From Elusimicrobiota bacterium (GTDB lineage Bacteria > Elusimicrobiota > Elusimicrobia > UBA1565 > UBA9628): DNA of 64,000 nucleotides. Positions 30,280-41,695 of the stretch are shown here, piece after piece (position 1 is the first letter of the stretch; each line of letters opens with the position of its first letter). The translations under genes and the position numbers were made by a program. The notes beneath the pieces were generated by a model. That model did no database searches. It saw nothing but the letters and a program-made list of their open reading frames with translations, and was not told where the DNA came from. The stretch spans positions 1 through 64,000 of the forward strand of contig JACRDQ010000010.1 in assembly GCA_016218545.1 (NCBI GenBank). Direction: 5' to 3'.

Positions 30280-32788
30280 ATGACAGGAAAGACAGAGACG
30301 CCGGGCATGATGCCCGAGAACCTGGGGAACATCCTCCCGCGCGACATCGGCGCCGAGATGCGCGCCTCCTACATCGACTACTCCATGTCGGTCATCGTGG
30401 GCCGCGCGCTGCCCGACGTGCGCGACGGCTTGAAGCCCGTCCACCGGCGCATCCTCTACGCGATGCACACGGAGGGGCTGGCCTCCAACAAGAAGTACTC
30501 CAAGTGCGCCGGCGTGGTCGGCGAGGTCTTGAAGAAGTACCACCCCCACGGCGACTCCGCGGTCTACGACGCCATGGTGCGCATGGTGCAGGAGTTCTCG
30601 CTCCTGCACCCGCTCATCGACGGGCAGGGCAACTTCGGCTCCGTGGACGGGGACCCCGCCGCGGCCTACCGCTACACCGAGTGCCGCCTCTCCAAGATCG
30701 CCGAGGAGATGCTCGCCGACATCGAGCAGGAGACGGTCGACTTCGTCCCCAATTTCGACAACACGACGGTCGAGCCCACGGTCATGCCGTCGCGCTTCCC
30801 CAACCTCCTGGTCAACGGCTCCTCCGGCATCGCGGTCGGCATGGCCACGACCATCCCGCCGCACAACCTCGCCGAGACCTGCGAGGCTGCCATCGCGCTC
30901 GTCAAGGAGCCGCGGATGGAGACCAAGGACCTCATGAAGATCATGAAGGGTCCCGACTTCCCGACCGGCGGCATCGTCCGCGGCAAGGCCGGCATCTTCG
31001 ACTATTTCATGACGGGCCGGGGCTCGGTGCACATCCAGGCGCGCACGGACATCGAGGACTTGAAGGGCAACCGCCAGGCCATCATCGTCACCGAGCTCCC
31101 CTACCAGGTCAACAAGGCGACCCTGCTGGAGACCATCGCGGACCTCGTGCGGGACAAGAAGATCCCCGACATCTCGGACATCCGCGACGAGAGCGACCGC
31201 AAGGGCATGCGCGTGGTCATCGAGCTCAAGCGCGACGCCAACGCCAACGTCGTCTTGAACCAGCTCTTCAAGCACACGGCCATGGAGACCTCCATGGGCG
31301 TCATCCTCCTCTCGCTCGTGGACGGCCGGCCGCGGGTCCTGCCGGTGCGGGACATGCTCGGCCACTACATCCAGCACCGCAAGGCGGTCACGGTGCGGCG
31401 GACCAAGTTCGAGCTGCGCAAGGCCCAGGAGCGCTGCCACATCCTCGACGGCTTCCTCATCGCGCTCAAGAACATCGACAAGGTCATCAAGATCATCCGC
31501 GGGTCCAGGGACACGGACGAGGCCCGGACCAGGCTCATCGCGGAGCTGGCCCTCACACGCACGCAGGCCCAGGCCATCCTGGACATGCGCCTGCACCAGC
31601 TCACGAAGCTCTCCGTCGACGACATCCAGGCGGAGCACGACGCCCTCGTCAAGCGCATCGGCGAGCTCAAGGCCATCCTGGCCGACGTCAAGAAGGTCCT
31701 GGCCATCGTGGTCAAGGAGCTCGAGGCCGTCAAGGAGGCCTTCGGCAAGAAGCGCCAGACCCAGATCACCAGCGACGCCGCGGAGATGACGCTCGAGGAC
31801 CTCGTCGCCAAGGAGGAGGTGGTCATCTCCATCTCCAACCAGGGCTACATCAAGCGCATCCCCCTGGCGACCTACGAGGCCCAGGGCCGGGGCGGCAAGG
31901 GCATCATGGGCGCGGAGGTCCGGGAGGAGGAGTGGATCGAGCACTTCTTCACCACGGACACCCACGCGACGCTCCTCTTCTTCACCTCGCGCGGCAGGGT
32001 CTTCGCCCTGCGGGCCTACGAGGTTCCCGAGGCGGGCCGGGCCTCCCGTGGCCGGGCCGCGGTCAACCTCCTGTCGATCTCCGGAGAGGAGAGGATCACC
32101 GAGACGATCTCGATCCGCTCCTTCGACGAGAAGAAGGGCAAGGAGACCTTCCTGGTCATGTGCACCAGGAACGGCACCATCAAGAAGACCCCGCTGGCGG
32201 ACTTCGAGAACATCCGCCGCAGCGGCATCATCGCCATCGGCCTCGAGGAGGGAGACGTCCTGGTCGAGGCCCAGCACACGGGCGGCAGCCACGAGATCCT
32301 CATCGCCACCAAAGACGGCATGTCCATCCGGTTCCCGGAGGGAGACGTCCGGGCCATGGGCCGCGGCGCCAAGGGCGTGCGGGGCATCCGGCTCGGCGAG
32401 GGCGACCAGGTGGTGGGCATGGAGGCTTGCGCTCCCAACGCCAAGAAGTCCCTGCTGACGGTCTGCGAGTTCGGCTACGGCAAGAGGACGGAGCTCTCCG
32501 AGTACCGCGGCCAGCACCGCGGAGGAGGAGGGGTCATCACGATCAAGGCCACGGACCGCAACGGCTCGGTCATCGGCGTCAAGCTCGTGACCGACGACGA
32601 GGACCTCATGGTGATGACGGAGAAGGGAAAGGCCGTCCGCCTGCGGTGCCGGGACATCAAGACCATCTCACGCAACACGCAGGGCGTGAGGCTCGTGCGC
32701 CTCGAGGAAGGAGACCGGGTCGCCCGCGTCGCGCCCGTGGCCATCATCGAGCCGCCCGCGGCGCCCGCGACCCCCCCTCCCAAGCCCG

Positions 32789-32799
<11 letters not shown>
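30280..32799 (+). CDS. gyrA: DNA gyrase subunit A
   Basis: The 839-residue protein has the breakage-reunion domain with active Tyr in [13 protein letters not shown]. The quinolone-determining region is [15 protein letters not shown]. Conserved segments include [14 protein letters not shown], and the six-bladed C-terminal domain has the GyrA box QGRGGKG, which marks it as GyrA and not ParC. It acts with the GyrB encoded upstream; the pair is separated by about 2.2 kb of unrelated genes. The stop overlaps the next gene start by 11 bases. Confidence 0.97.
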
Positions 32800-34628
<1,829 letters not shown>

Positions 34629-34631
34629 GCC

Positions 34632-35543
34632 ATGAAGGCCGCGCCCACGATGGAGGATTTCGTCAGCATGGCGGATCCGGACGCGGTCTGGCTCGAAATC
34701 GCGCACCTCGTGCGGCTGATCTCCCCGAAGGCGGACGTCAAGGGGCTCAAGACGGTCTTCACGGACATCCGCGGCCTCTTCGCGGGGCGTTACCCCGGCT
34801 ACCGGGCGTGCAACACCGAGTACCACGACCTCCAGCACACGACCGACACCCTGCTGGCCATGGTCCGCCTCATGCACGGGGCCGCCGTGGAGGGCAAGCG
34901 CTTCACGGACCGCGACCTGGCCCTGGGTCTGGTGGCCGCCCTGACCCACGACACGGGCTACATCCAGGAGGAATCCGACCGCGAGGGCACGGGCGCCAAG
35001 TACACGGACTGTCACGTGGACCGCAGCGCGCGGTTCATGGCCGCGTACTGCGCCAAGCGCGGGTTCCCCTCCGACTTCAGCCCGGCCTGCGCCTCGATCC
35101 TCGGCTGCACGGGCCTGCACATCGCCATCGACGGCGTGGCCTTCGAGTCCGAGAACGCGGGCCTCCTGGGGCGGATGCTCGGCGCGGGCGACATCCTCGG
35201 CCAGATGGCGGACCGCTGCTACCTCGAGAAGCTGCTCTTCCTCTTCTACGAGTTCCAGGAGGGCCGGATCTCGGGCTTCAAGGACGAGTACGACCTCCTG
35301 GCCAAGACCATCAAGTTCTACGACGTCACCCGCTTCAGGCTCGAGGGCGAGCTCGGCGGGGTGCACCGGTACATGAGGCCGCACTTCCGCGAGCGCTGGA
35401 GCGTGGACAAGGACGTCTACGCCGAGGTCATCGAGCGCCACATCAGCTACCTCAGGAAGAACCTCTCGAAGCACCGGGGCGATTGCCGGGCGCTTCTCAA
35501 GCGCGGCGGGCTCGTGGACCGGTTGAAGAGGGCCCGCGGGTAA
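34632..35543 (+). CDS. HD-domain phosphodiesterase-like protein
   Basis: The 303-residue protein has the metal-binding pattern of HD/PDE enzymes: YHDLQHTTDTLLAM near 62-75, then ALTHDTGYIQEE near 98-109 and a further His in DCHVDRSARF. The YHxxxH...HD order resembles class I cyclic nucleotide phosphodiesterases, although the full HDxxHxGxxN signature is absent. It would hydrolyse a phosphoester such as a cyclic nucleotide. It precedes genes for a cyclic-nucleotide-binding domain and a CYTH enzyme on the same strand, which supports a signalling role. A different nucleotide or phosphoester substrate is possible. Confidence 0.7.
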   Translation: MKAAPTMEDFVSMADPDAVWLEIAHLVRLISPKADVKGLKTVFTDIRGLFAGRYPGYRACNTEYHDLQHTTDTLLAMVRLMHGAAVEGKRFTDRDLALGLVAALTHDTGYIQEESDREGTGAKYTDCHVDRSARFMAAYCAKRGFPSDFSPACASILGCTGLHIAIDGVAFESENAGLLGRMLGAGDILGQMADRCYLEKLLFLFYEFQEGRISGFKDEYDLLAKTIKFYDVTRFRLEGELGGVHRYMRPHFRERWSVDKDVYAEVIERHISYLRKNLSKHRGDCRALLKRGGLVDRLKRARG

Positions 35544-35591
35544 TCCTACACTTTAAAGCGTAACGGCCGGACACGGCCGGGAGGAGCCACG

Positions 35592-36047
35592 ATGAAGACG
35601 ACCCTGAAGCCCATCTTGAAGAAGCAGAACCTGCTGCACGACCTGCCGGAGGCCCATCTCGACCTCCTTGCCGGCTGCGCGGCGAACGCCCGCTTCGAGC
35701 GCGGGGACTACATGTTCCGCATCGACGAGCCGGCCGAGGAGTTCTACCTCATCCGGCAGGGCCGGGTCGCGCTGGAGCTCCCCCGCACCCGCAAGGAGAC
35801 GGCCGTGGTCCAGACCGTGGACGAGAACAGCCTCCTCGGCTGGTCCTGGCTCGTGGCGCCCTACCGCTGGCATTTCTCGGCCCGCGTTATGGAGCCGGTG
35901 CTGGCCCTCAGGTTCGACGGCAAGTGCCTCCGGGCCAAGGCCGAGAAGGACCACGAGCTCGGCTACGAGCTCTACCGCAGGTTCCTGGGCGTGGTGGCCG
36001 AGCGTCTGAACGAGACCCTGCCGCAGGTCGTCGGGCTCTACCGCTAG
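35592..36047 (+). CDS. Cyclic-nucleotide-binding-domain protein without output domain
   Basis: The 151-residue protein is a single CNB/CAP-ED fold: FERGDYMFRIDEPAEEFYLIRQGRVAL is the typical beta-roll start. The phosphate-binding cassette region is unusual (ENSLLGWSWLVAPYRW) and lacks the usual Gly-Glu...Arg-Ala set, so ligand binding may be altered or lost. There is no helix-turn-helix. A GGAGGAG site lies before the ATG. The 48-base gap before it has two CGGCCG units that could pair. It is 15 bases from the CYTH gene. Confidence 0.75.
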   Translation: MKTTLKPILKKQNLLHDLPEAHLDLLAGCAANARFERGDYMFRIDEPAEEFYLIRQGRVALELPRTRKETAVVQTVDENSLLGWSWLVAPYRWHFSARVMEPVLALRFDGKCLRAKAEKDHELGYELYRRFLGVVAERLNETLPQVVGLYR

Positions 36048-36062
36048 CCCCGGCCGGAACGC

Positions 36063-36854
36063 ATGACCCGAGGCGGAAAGCCGGACGCCTGGTCCATCTG
36101 CCGCCGCTTGGGTGTCGGAGACCAGCGGCGCGTGGAGATCGAGTCCAAGCGCCGCGTGGTCCCGGACGAGGCCAAGGACCTGAGGAAGTTCCTCCTCAAG
36201 CTCAAGCGCGCCCGCCACGAGGGCACGCTCTCCTTCTTCGACCAGTTCCTCGACACCAAGGACCTCGCTCTCCTGCGCAAGGGGGCGAGCCTGCGCCTGC
36301 GCTATAAGGGCGGTGGAGCCCGGGTCTACCTGCAGTACAAGGGTCCGGGCTTCCACCAGGGCGGGCTCCTCTACCGCTCGGAGTTCTCCTCCGGCCGTCT
36401 GGAGCGCATCGTGCGCGAGGAGAGCCGCCACGACGTGGTGCACTTCTCCGAGACCGCCATCCGCGACATCCTCGAGCGCCACGTGGAGCCCGAGATGTCC
36501 TACGCCATCGAGCGCCAGCTCGGCCGGGGCGTGGCCGGCCGCATCACCGCGGGCCCCATCATCTGCCTCTACGAGAAGGACAAGTTCCGGGTGGACCTCG
36601 GAAAAGGCTCCCTTGAGCCCTCCCTTGACCACCTTTTCGCTTTCCGCATCGGCAGCCGCGCGCCGCACCCCCTCTCCACCTTCTGGGAGTACGAGAACGA
36701 GGTCAAGGCGGAGAACGGAGACCTCGAGGCCAAGCTCGAACGGCTCGACGAGCTTTTGAAGTTCGACGGCCGGCTTTCCCGCGAGTTCGACCTCAAGGTC
36801 GAGCGGCTCGACAAGTACCACCGGTGCGCGAGCTGCTTCGAGCCCCTGGACTAG
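36063..36854 (+). CDS. CYTH-domain (triphosphate tunnel) enzyme
   Basis: The protein (263 residues from ATG 36063) carries the defining ExExK motif (VEIESK, about 24-29). Tunnel-lining charged strands follow: LRLRYKG, VYLQYKG, YRSEFS, YAIERQL and KFRVDLG. CYTH enzymes act on triphosphates; members are class IV adenylate cyclases, thiamine triphosphatases, tripolyphosphatases or relatives of polyphosphate polymerase. Position after a CNB protein and an HD phosphodiesterase favours a cyclase, while position before the phosphate regulon favours a polyphosphate role. A GTG at 36132 directly before the motif is an alternative start. Confidence 0.75.
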   Translation: MTRGGKPDAWSICRRLGVGDQRRVEIESKRRVVPDEAKDLRKFLLKLKRARHEGTLSFFDQFLDTKDLALLRKGASLRLRYKGGGARVYLQYKGPGFHQGGLLYRSEFSSGRLERIVREESRHDVVHFSETAIRDILERHVEPEMSYAIERQLGRGVAGRITAGPIICLYEKDKFRVDLGKGSLEPSLDHLFAFRIGSRAPHPLSTFWEYENEVKAENGDLEAKLERLDELLKFDGRLSREFDLKVERLDKYHRCASCFEPLD

Positions 36855-36856
36855 GC

Positions 36857-37540
36857 ATGGCGGCTGCGAGGATACTGATCGTCGAGGACGAGGCCAACAT
36901 CACCCGGCTTCTCCGCTACAACCTGGAGAAGGAAGACTATAGGGTCGCGGCCGCGGCGGACGGGGAGGCGGGGCTGGAGGCCTTCCGACGCGAGAAGCCC
37001 GACCTGGTCATCCTCGACCTGATGCTCCCAAAGCTCAACGGCTTCGAGTTCTGCAAGACCGTGCGCAGGGACGCTAAGACGCCCATCCTCATGCTCACGG
37101 CGCGGCGCGAGGAGGTCGACCGCGTGCTGGGCTTGGAGCTGGGCGCCGACGACTATGTCACCAAGCCTTTCTCGGTCCGGGAAGTCCTGGCCCGCGTGAA
37201 GGCCATCCTGAGGCGCGCGGCGCCGGCGGAAGAGGCCCGCGCCGTGCTGCGCGCCGGCAAGCTCGAGCTCGACCTCGACCGCCATGAGGGCAGGCTCAAC
37301 GGCAGGCCATTCCCGCTGCGGGCCAAGGAGTTCGAGTTCCTCAAGTGCCTCTTCCTGGCCAAGGGCAAGGTCCTCAACCGTGACGAGCTCCTGGAGAAGA
37401 TTTGGGGCTACGACCGCTCCATGGACATCGACACCCGGACCGTGGACCAGCACATCGCGCGCCTGCGCCGGAGGCTGGGGAGCGAAGCAGGCAGGATCGT
37501 GACCATCAAGAACGTGGGCTACCGGCTCGACCTGGACTGA
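36857..37540 (+). CDS. phoB: Phosphate-regulon response regulator
   Basis: The 227-residue OmpR-family regulator has the receiver acidic pair in VEDEANI, the phospho-acceptor Asp54 in VILDLMLPKLNG, and Lys in VTKPFS. A C-terminal winged helix carries AKEFEFLKCLF, RDELLEKIWGY and TRTVDQHIARLRRRLG. It should activate the pst operon downstream through the Pho box at 40639-40655. ATG 36857 is 2 bases after the CYTH stop and gives the usual length. It overlaps phoR by one base. Confidence 0.92.
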   Translation: MAAARILIVEDEANITRLLRYNLEKEDYRVAAAADGEAGLEAFRREKPDLVILDLMLPKLNGFEFCKTVRRDAKTPILMLTARREEVDRVLGLELGADDYVTKPFSVREVLARVKAILRRAAPAEEARAVLRAGKLELDLDRHEGRLNGRPFPLRAKEFEFLKCLFLAKGKVLNRDELLEKIWGYDRSMDIDTRTVDQHIARLRRRLGSEAGRIVTIKNVGYRLDLD

Positions 37541-39300
37541 TGAGCCGCTTCCGGCACCGCCTCGCCCTGGCGTTCTGCGGCCTCCTTTCCTTGGCGACGC
37601 TGGCCACGGGCATGCTCCTGACTCGGGAGCTCCGGCGCTTCCGCGTGGAGGACCTGCGCGAGCAGTTGGCGACGCACTGCCGCATGGCGGCCCAGCAGGC
37701 CGGCAAAGCTTCCGCGGCCAGGAAGCCCGACCCGCGCCTCCAGGAGCTCTCGCTGCTCCAGTCCCGGGCCCTGGGCATGAGGGTCACCATGGTCGCGGCG
37801 GACGGCGTCGTGGTGGCGGACTCGGGAGTGCCGTTCGAACGGCTCTCGTCGCTGGAGAGGCACCACGACCGGCCGGAGATCTACGCGGCCCTGCGCGGGG
37901 GTCAGGGGTCCAGTCTTCGCCACAGCGAGACCCTGGACACGGACATGCTCTATGTGGCGTCGTCCGTCCCCGGCTGGGGCGCGGTGCGGGTCGCCATGCC
38001 GCTGACCGAGGTCCACGGGCAGGTCGCCAAGCTTCGGCGCATGGTCCTGGTCGTGTCCCTCGGGTTCATGCTGGCCGGCGTGGTGGCTGCCTTGTTCCTG
38101 GCGCGTTCGTTGAGCCGGCCCCTGGACGAGATCGCCGGGGTGGCGGCGCGCCTCTCGGCGGGCGACTACGCGGCCCGTGTGCCGGACCTGCCCATGGACG
38201 AGCACGCCCGCCTGGGAGCGGCCCTCAACCGGCTGGCTGCCCAGGTCCAGGGAGCGGTCGCGGATCTTTCCCTGGACAAGGCCGAGCTCGAGGCCATCCT
38301 CCAGAGCGTGGTGGAGGCCGTGGTCGCGGTGGACCCCGGAGGACACATCACGGCCGCCAACCCGGCGTTCTGCGGGCTTTTCGACGGCGGGGCGGCCGGT
38401 CTCGTGGGCCGGTCCTTCGTGGAAGTGGTGCGCCACCCGCGGCTGGCTGAGCTGGCGGCGAGCATCCTTTCCGGCGGCGCGGCGGCAGTGGAGGAGGTCT
38501 CCGTGGCGGCCGACGGCGAGAGGCTCTTCGAGGCCCATGCCGTGCCCCTGCGCTCCGGAGAGAGGAGGATCGGTGCGCTCCTGGTGCTCCACGACATCAC
38601 CAGGCTGCGCGGCCTGGAGCGGGCGCGCCGCGAGTTCGTGGCCAATGTCTCGCACGAGCTCAAGACCCCTTTGACCACGATTCGGGGTTTCGCCGAGACC
38701 CTGCTCTCGGGCGGCATGGACGACCCGGCGCACCGCGTCGAGTTCCTGGAGACCATCGAGAAGGACGCCGAGCGGCTCTCCGCCCTGGTCGACGACCTCC
38801 TGGAACTCTCGGCCATCGAGTCCGGGCGGGCGCCCCTGAGGCTCTCCTTGGTCGACGTGCTGGAGGTCGCCCGCGAGACCGCGGCCGGCCTGCGCTTCCT
38901 GGCCGAGCGCAGGAAGATCTCGATCACCGTCCAAGACGGCGGTGCCCCCCCCGTGGCGGCCGACAAGACCAGGCTGGCCCAGGTCCTGCGCAACCTCCTC
39001 GACAACGCGGTGAAGTACAACAAGGAGGGCGGCTCCGTGACGGTCGCGGCAGAGACCGGGGTCGAGGAGCTCGAGGTCTCGGTCGCGGACACCGGCCCCG
39101 GCATCCTGGCCGAGGACCTGCCTCGCATCTTCGAGCGCTTCTACCGAGTGGACAAGGCGCGCAGCCGCGAGCTCGGCGGCACGGGCCTGGGCCTGTCCAT
39201 CGTCAAGCACATCGTGGAAGCCCACGGCGGCCGCGTCTGGGCGGAGAACCTGCCTAAAGGCGGTGCCGTGCTCCGGTTCACTCTCCCCCTCAGACGCTGA
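37540..39300 (+). CDS. phoR: Phosphate-regulon sensor histidine kinase
   Basis: The 586-residue kinase has a membrane helix (about 8-28), a periplasmic sensor region (about 30-165), a second helix (about 168-190), HAMP (about 190-245) and PAS (about 255-355). HisKA has the phospho-His372 in NVSHELKTPLTTIRGF, and HATPase_c has NLLDNAVKYN, DTGPGI and GTGLGLSIVKHIVE. The architecture and PhoB coupling identify PhoR. The large periplasmic loop is longer than in E. coli PhoR and resembles Bacillus-type PhoR with its own sensor domain. Confidence 0.92.
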   Translation: MSRFRHRLALAFCGLLSLATLATGMLLTRELRRFRVEDLREQLATHCRMAAQQAGKASAARKPDPRLQELSLLQSRALGMRVTMVAADGVVVADSGVPFERLSSLERHHDRPEIYAALRGGQGSSLRHSETLDTDMLYVASSVPGWGAVRVAMPLTEVHGQVAKLRRMVLVVSLGFMLAGVVAALFLARSLSRPLDEIAGVAARLSAGDYAARVPDLPMDEHARLGAALNRLAAQVQGAVADLSLDKAELEAILQSVVEAVVAVDPGGHITAANPAFCGLFDGGAAGLVGRSFVEVVRHPRLAELAASILSGGAAAVEEVSVAADGERLFEAHAVPLRSGERRIGALLVLHDITRLRGLERARREFVANVSHELKTPLTTIRGFAETLLSGGMDDPAHRVEFLETIEKDAERLSALVDDLLELSAIESGRAPLRLSLVDVLEVARETAAGLRFLAERRKISITVQDGGAPPVAADKTRLAQVLRNLLDNAVKYNKEGGSVTVAAETGVEELEVSVADTGPGILAEDLPRIFERFYRVDKARSRELGGTGLGLSIVKHIVEAHGGRVWAENLPKGGAVLRFTLPLRR

Positions 39301-39421
39301 GCGCTCGTCGGCTGTCGCGCTGAGTTCACACAGAGGTTGCCTGGGCGCCATGCCCAAGGCACAGGGTTCTTTCCTTCCATATTGCCTGCAAATGGAAGCA
39401 ATGAAAGGAGAGAGCAACGGC

Positions 39422-40633
39422 ATGAAAAAGGCACGATGGCCGGCCGCGCTGGTCGCGGCGCTGCTCTGCGCGGGCACAGCGTCCGCGCAGCAGATGTGGT
39501 TCGAGAAGTACCGGATGAAGACCCCGGACACCAAGTTCTTCGAGTACCTCCAGCGGCTGAGCTTCAACGGAGACCTGCGCCTGCGGCACGACGTGAGCGC
39601 CAAGCGCGGGCCCGGCCTGAACGGCCGCAACCGGCTGCGCTATCGCCTGCGCCTGGGCATGGAAGCGCTCCTGCCCTGGGAGCTTTCGGTCAATGCCCGG
39701 TTGGCCTCGGGCACGGGAGAGCAGGTCTCGACCAACCAGAGCGCGGACAACCTCTCCAGCCAGAAGGGCATCTACATCGACCAGGCCTACCTGCGGTGGT
39801 CCCCGATCGTGTCCCAGGAGGGAGACGGCAGCTTCTATCTTCAAGCCGGACGCATGCCGAACTGCCTCTGGCGGCTCTACAGCTCGGACCTGCTGTGGGA
39901 CGATGATTGGAACCCGGAAGGCTTCGGCGAGGGGATCGAGTGGCTCCTGCCGCCGGGGTTCACGGTCTTTGCCAACGCCATGCAAGTCGTGGCGGACGAG
40001 GATTCCAACAGCGGCAAGGACCAATGGCTCTTCTCCCAGCAGGTGGGCGGCGAGACGCGGCTGCCCTTCGACACCAGGTTCAAGGCGGCGGCCGCCTACC
40101 ACAGTTGGAGCGACGTCAACCGGAGTTCCCTCGGGGCGGCGGCGGTGCAGGACGGCAACCGCCGCGTGGGAGGGGTCCTGGCCAACCGCTTCGGGGTCCT
40201 GGAGCTCACAGGACAGCTCTCTGGCTGGTTCAGGCAGACCCCGGTGCGTCTCCAGGCCACCCTGGCGCGCAACGTCCGGTCCGTGGGCCTGGACGGCACC
40301 GCGGCTTGCGCCGCGGCCAACACCTGCCCGTCGGCAAGGGACGGCTACCAGTACGGAGCCATCATCGGCGAGGCCAAAATGCCCGGGACTTGGGAAGCGG
40401 CCTATTTCCAGAAATACTCGCAGACGGACGTCACGGTGGCCGATGCCGCTGACTCGGACTTCGGAGACGGCGGCACCAACCAGCAGGGCCAGATCGCCTG
40501 GCTGGCGTACGCGCCGGCGGAGTGGATGGTGTTCAAGGCCAAGTACTTCAACGTCGACACCATCGATACCCAGTTCTTGCCCGACAACAAGGCCGTGCGC
40601 CGCTATCAGGGCGACGTCAGCCTGAAATTCTGA
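39422..40633 (+). CDS. Outer-membrane porin-type beta-barrel protein
   Basis: The 403-residue protein has a signal peptide (about 1-21, ASAQ). Alternating amphipathic strands follow, such as FNGDLRLRHDV, NRLRYRLRLGMEALL and IYIDQAYLRWSP, and the last strand ends GDVSLKF with terminal Phe, as in outer-membrane barrels. Several segments resemble alginate-export/OprO-like porins. Between phoR and pstS it is likely a phosphate or polyphosphate channel. ATG 39422 is supported by AAAGGAGAG 8 bases upstream; an earlier in-frame ATG exists. A weak Pho-box-like pair may lie at about 39315-39340. Confidence 0.75.
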   Translation: MKKARWPAALVAALLCAGTASAQQMWFEKYRMKTPDTKFFEYLQRLSFNGDLRLRHDVSAKRGPGLNGRNRLRYRLRLGMEALLPWELSVNARLASGTGEQVSTNQSADNLSSQKGIYIDQAYLRWSPIVSQEGDGSFYLQAGRMPNCLWRLYSSDLLWDDDWNPEGFGEGIEWLLPPGFTVFANAMQVVADEDSNSGKDQWLFSQQVGGETRLPFDTRFKAAAAYHSWSDVNRSSLGAAAVQDGNRRVGGVLANRFGVLELTGQLSGWFRQTPVRLQATLARNVRSVGLDGTAACAAANTCPSARDGYQYGAIIGEAKMPGTWEAAYFQKYSQTDVTVADAADSDFGDGGTNQQGQIAWLAYAPAEWMVFKAKYFNVDTIDTQFLPDNKAVRRYQGDVSLKF

Positions 40634-40638
40634 TCCGG

Positions 40639-40655
40639 TGTCACCGCCATGTCAC
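40639..40655 (+). promoter_or_regulatory. Pho box upstream of pstS
   Basis: Two TGTCAC copies (40639-40644 and 40650-40655) are spaced exactly 11 bases apart, the PhoB direct-repeat pattern. A -10-like TAAGAC/CAATAT lies 8-13 bases downstream and the pstS ATG is at 40694. Confidence 0.75.
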
Positions 40656-40693
40656 GCGGAAATAAGACAATATCGCGCAGAGAGGAACCGACC

Positions 40694-41695
40694 ATGAGAA
40701 ACATCTTCAAGGCAGTCGTCGTCGTCGCGCTGGCCGCGCATCCTGCGGCCGCCGGAGTCTCGACGCTCAACGGGGCCGGGGCCACGTTCCCTTACCCCAT
40801 CTACTCCAAGTGGTTTGACGACTATAACAAGGTCAAGCCCGACCTGCAGATCAACTACCAGTCCATCGGCTCGGGAGGCGGCATCAGGCAGATCACGGCC
40901 CGGACCGTGGATTTCGGCGCCACGGACGCGCCCATGACCGACAAGCAGCTCTTCAAAGTCGACGGCAAGCTCCTGCATCTGCCGACCGTGCTGGGCGGGG
41001 TGGTCCCGGTCTACAACCTGCCCGGCAACGGCGACCTCAAGTTCACGGGCGAGATCCTGGCCGGCATCTTCATGGGGAAGATCATGCGCTGGAACGACCC
41101 CGCCCTCCAGAAGGAGAATCCGGATGCCAAGCTGCCGGACATGCCCATCACCGTGGTGCATCGCTCCGACGGCTCGGGCACGACCTACTGCTTCGTGGAT
41201 TACCTCTCCAAGGTGAGCAAGGAGTGGGACAAGAAGGTCGGACGCGCGGCCTCGGTCAACTGGCTCACGGGCCTGGGAGCCAAGGGCAACGAGGGCGTGG
41301 CCGGTTTGGTGATCCAGACTCCGAATTCCATCGGCTACGTGGAGCTGGTCTACGCCAAGCAGAACAACATCTCCTACGGGGCCGTGAAGAACGCCTCTGG
41401 TAAGTTCGTGAAGGCGGGCGTGGAGAGCATCGCCGCTGCCGCGGCCGGACTCAAGATGCCGGCGGACTTCCGGGTCTCCATCACGGACTCCCCCAATCCC
41501 GGGGCCTATCCCATCTCCACGTACACGTGGCTTCTGGTCTACCAGAAGAACCCTGGCGAGAAGGGCGCGGTCCTGCGCGAGTTCCTCTCGTGGATGCTCG
41601 AAGAGGGCCAGAAGCGCGCTGCTGAGCTGGGCTTCTCCCCCCTGCCTGCGGATGTCAAGGCCATGGTGGCCAAGGCGGTCCAAACCGTCCAGTGA
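40694..41695 (+). CDS. pstS: Phosphate ABC transporter substrate-binding protein
   Basis: The 333-residue protein has a signal peptide (about 1-20). Phosphate-binding motifs are GAGATFPYPIYSKWF, IGSGGGIRQITARTVDFGATDAPM and VHRSDGSGTTYCF, and the C-terminus includes YTWLLVYQK. It captures phosphate in the periplasm. ATG 40694 has an AGAGGAA site and gives a proper signal peptide. The stop overlaps the pstC GTG. It follows a Pho box. Confidence 0.96.
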   Translation: MRNIFKAVVVVALAAHPAAAGVSTLNGAGATFPYPIYSKWFDDYNKVKPDLQINYQSIGSGGGIRQITARTVDFGATDAPMTDKQLFKVDGKLLHLPTVLGGVVPVYNLPGNGDLKFTGEILAGIFMGKIMRWNDPALQKENPDAKLPDMPITVVHRSDGSGTTYCFVDYLSKVSKEWDKKVGRAASVNWLTGLGAKGNEGVAGLVIQTPNSIGYVELVYAKQNNISYGAVKNASGKFVKAGVESIAAAAAGLKMPADFRVSITDSPNPGAYPISTYTWLLVYQKNPGEKGAVLREFLSWMLEEGQKRAAELGFSPLPADVKAMVAKAVQTVQ

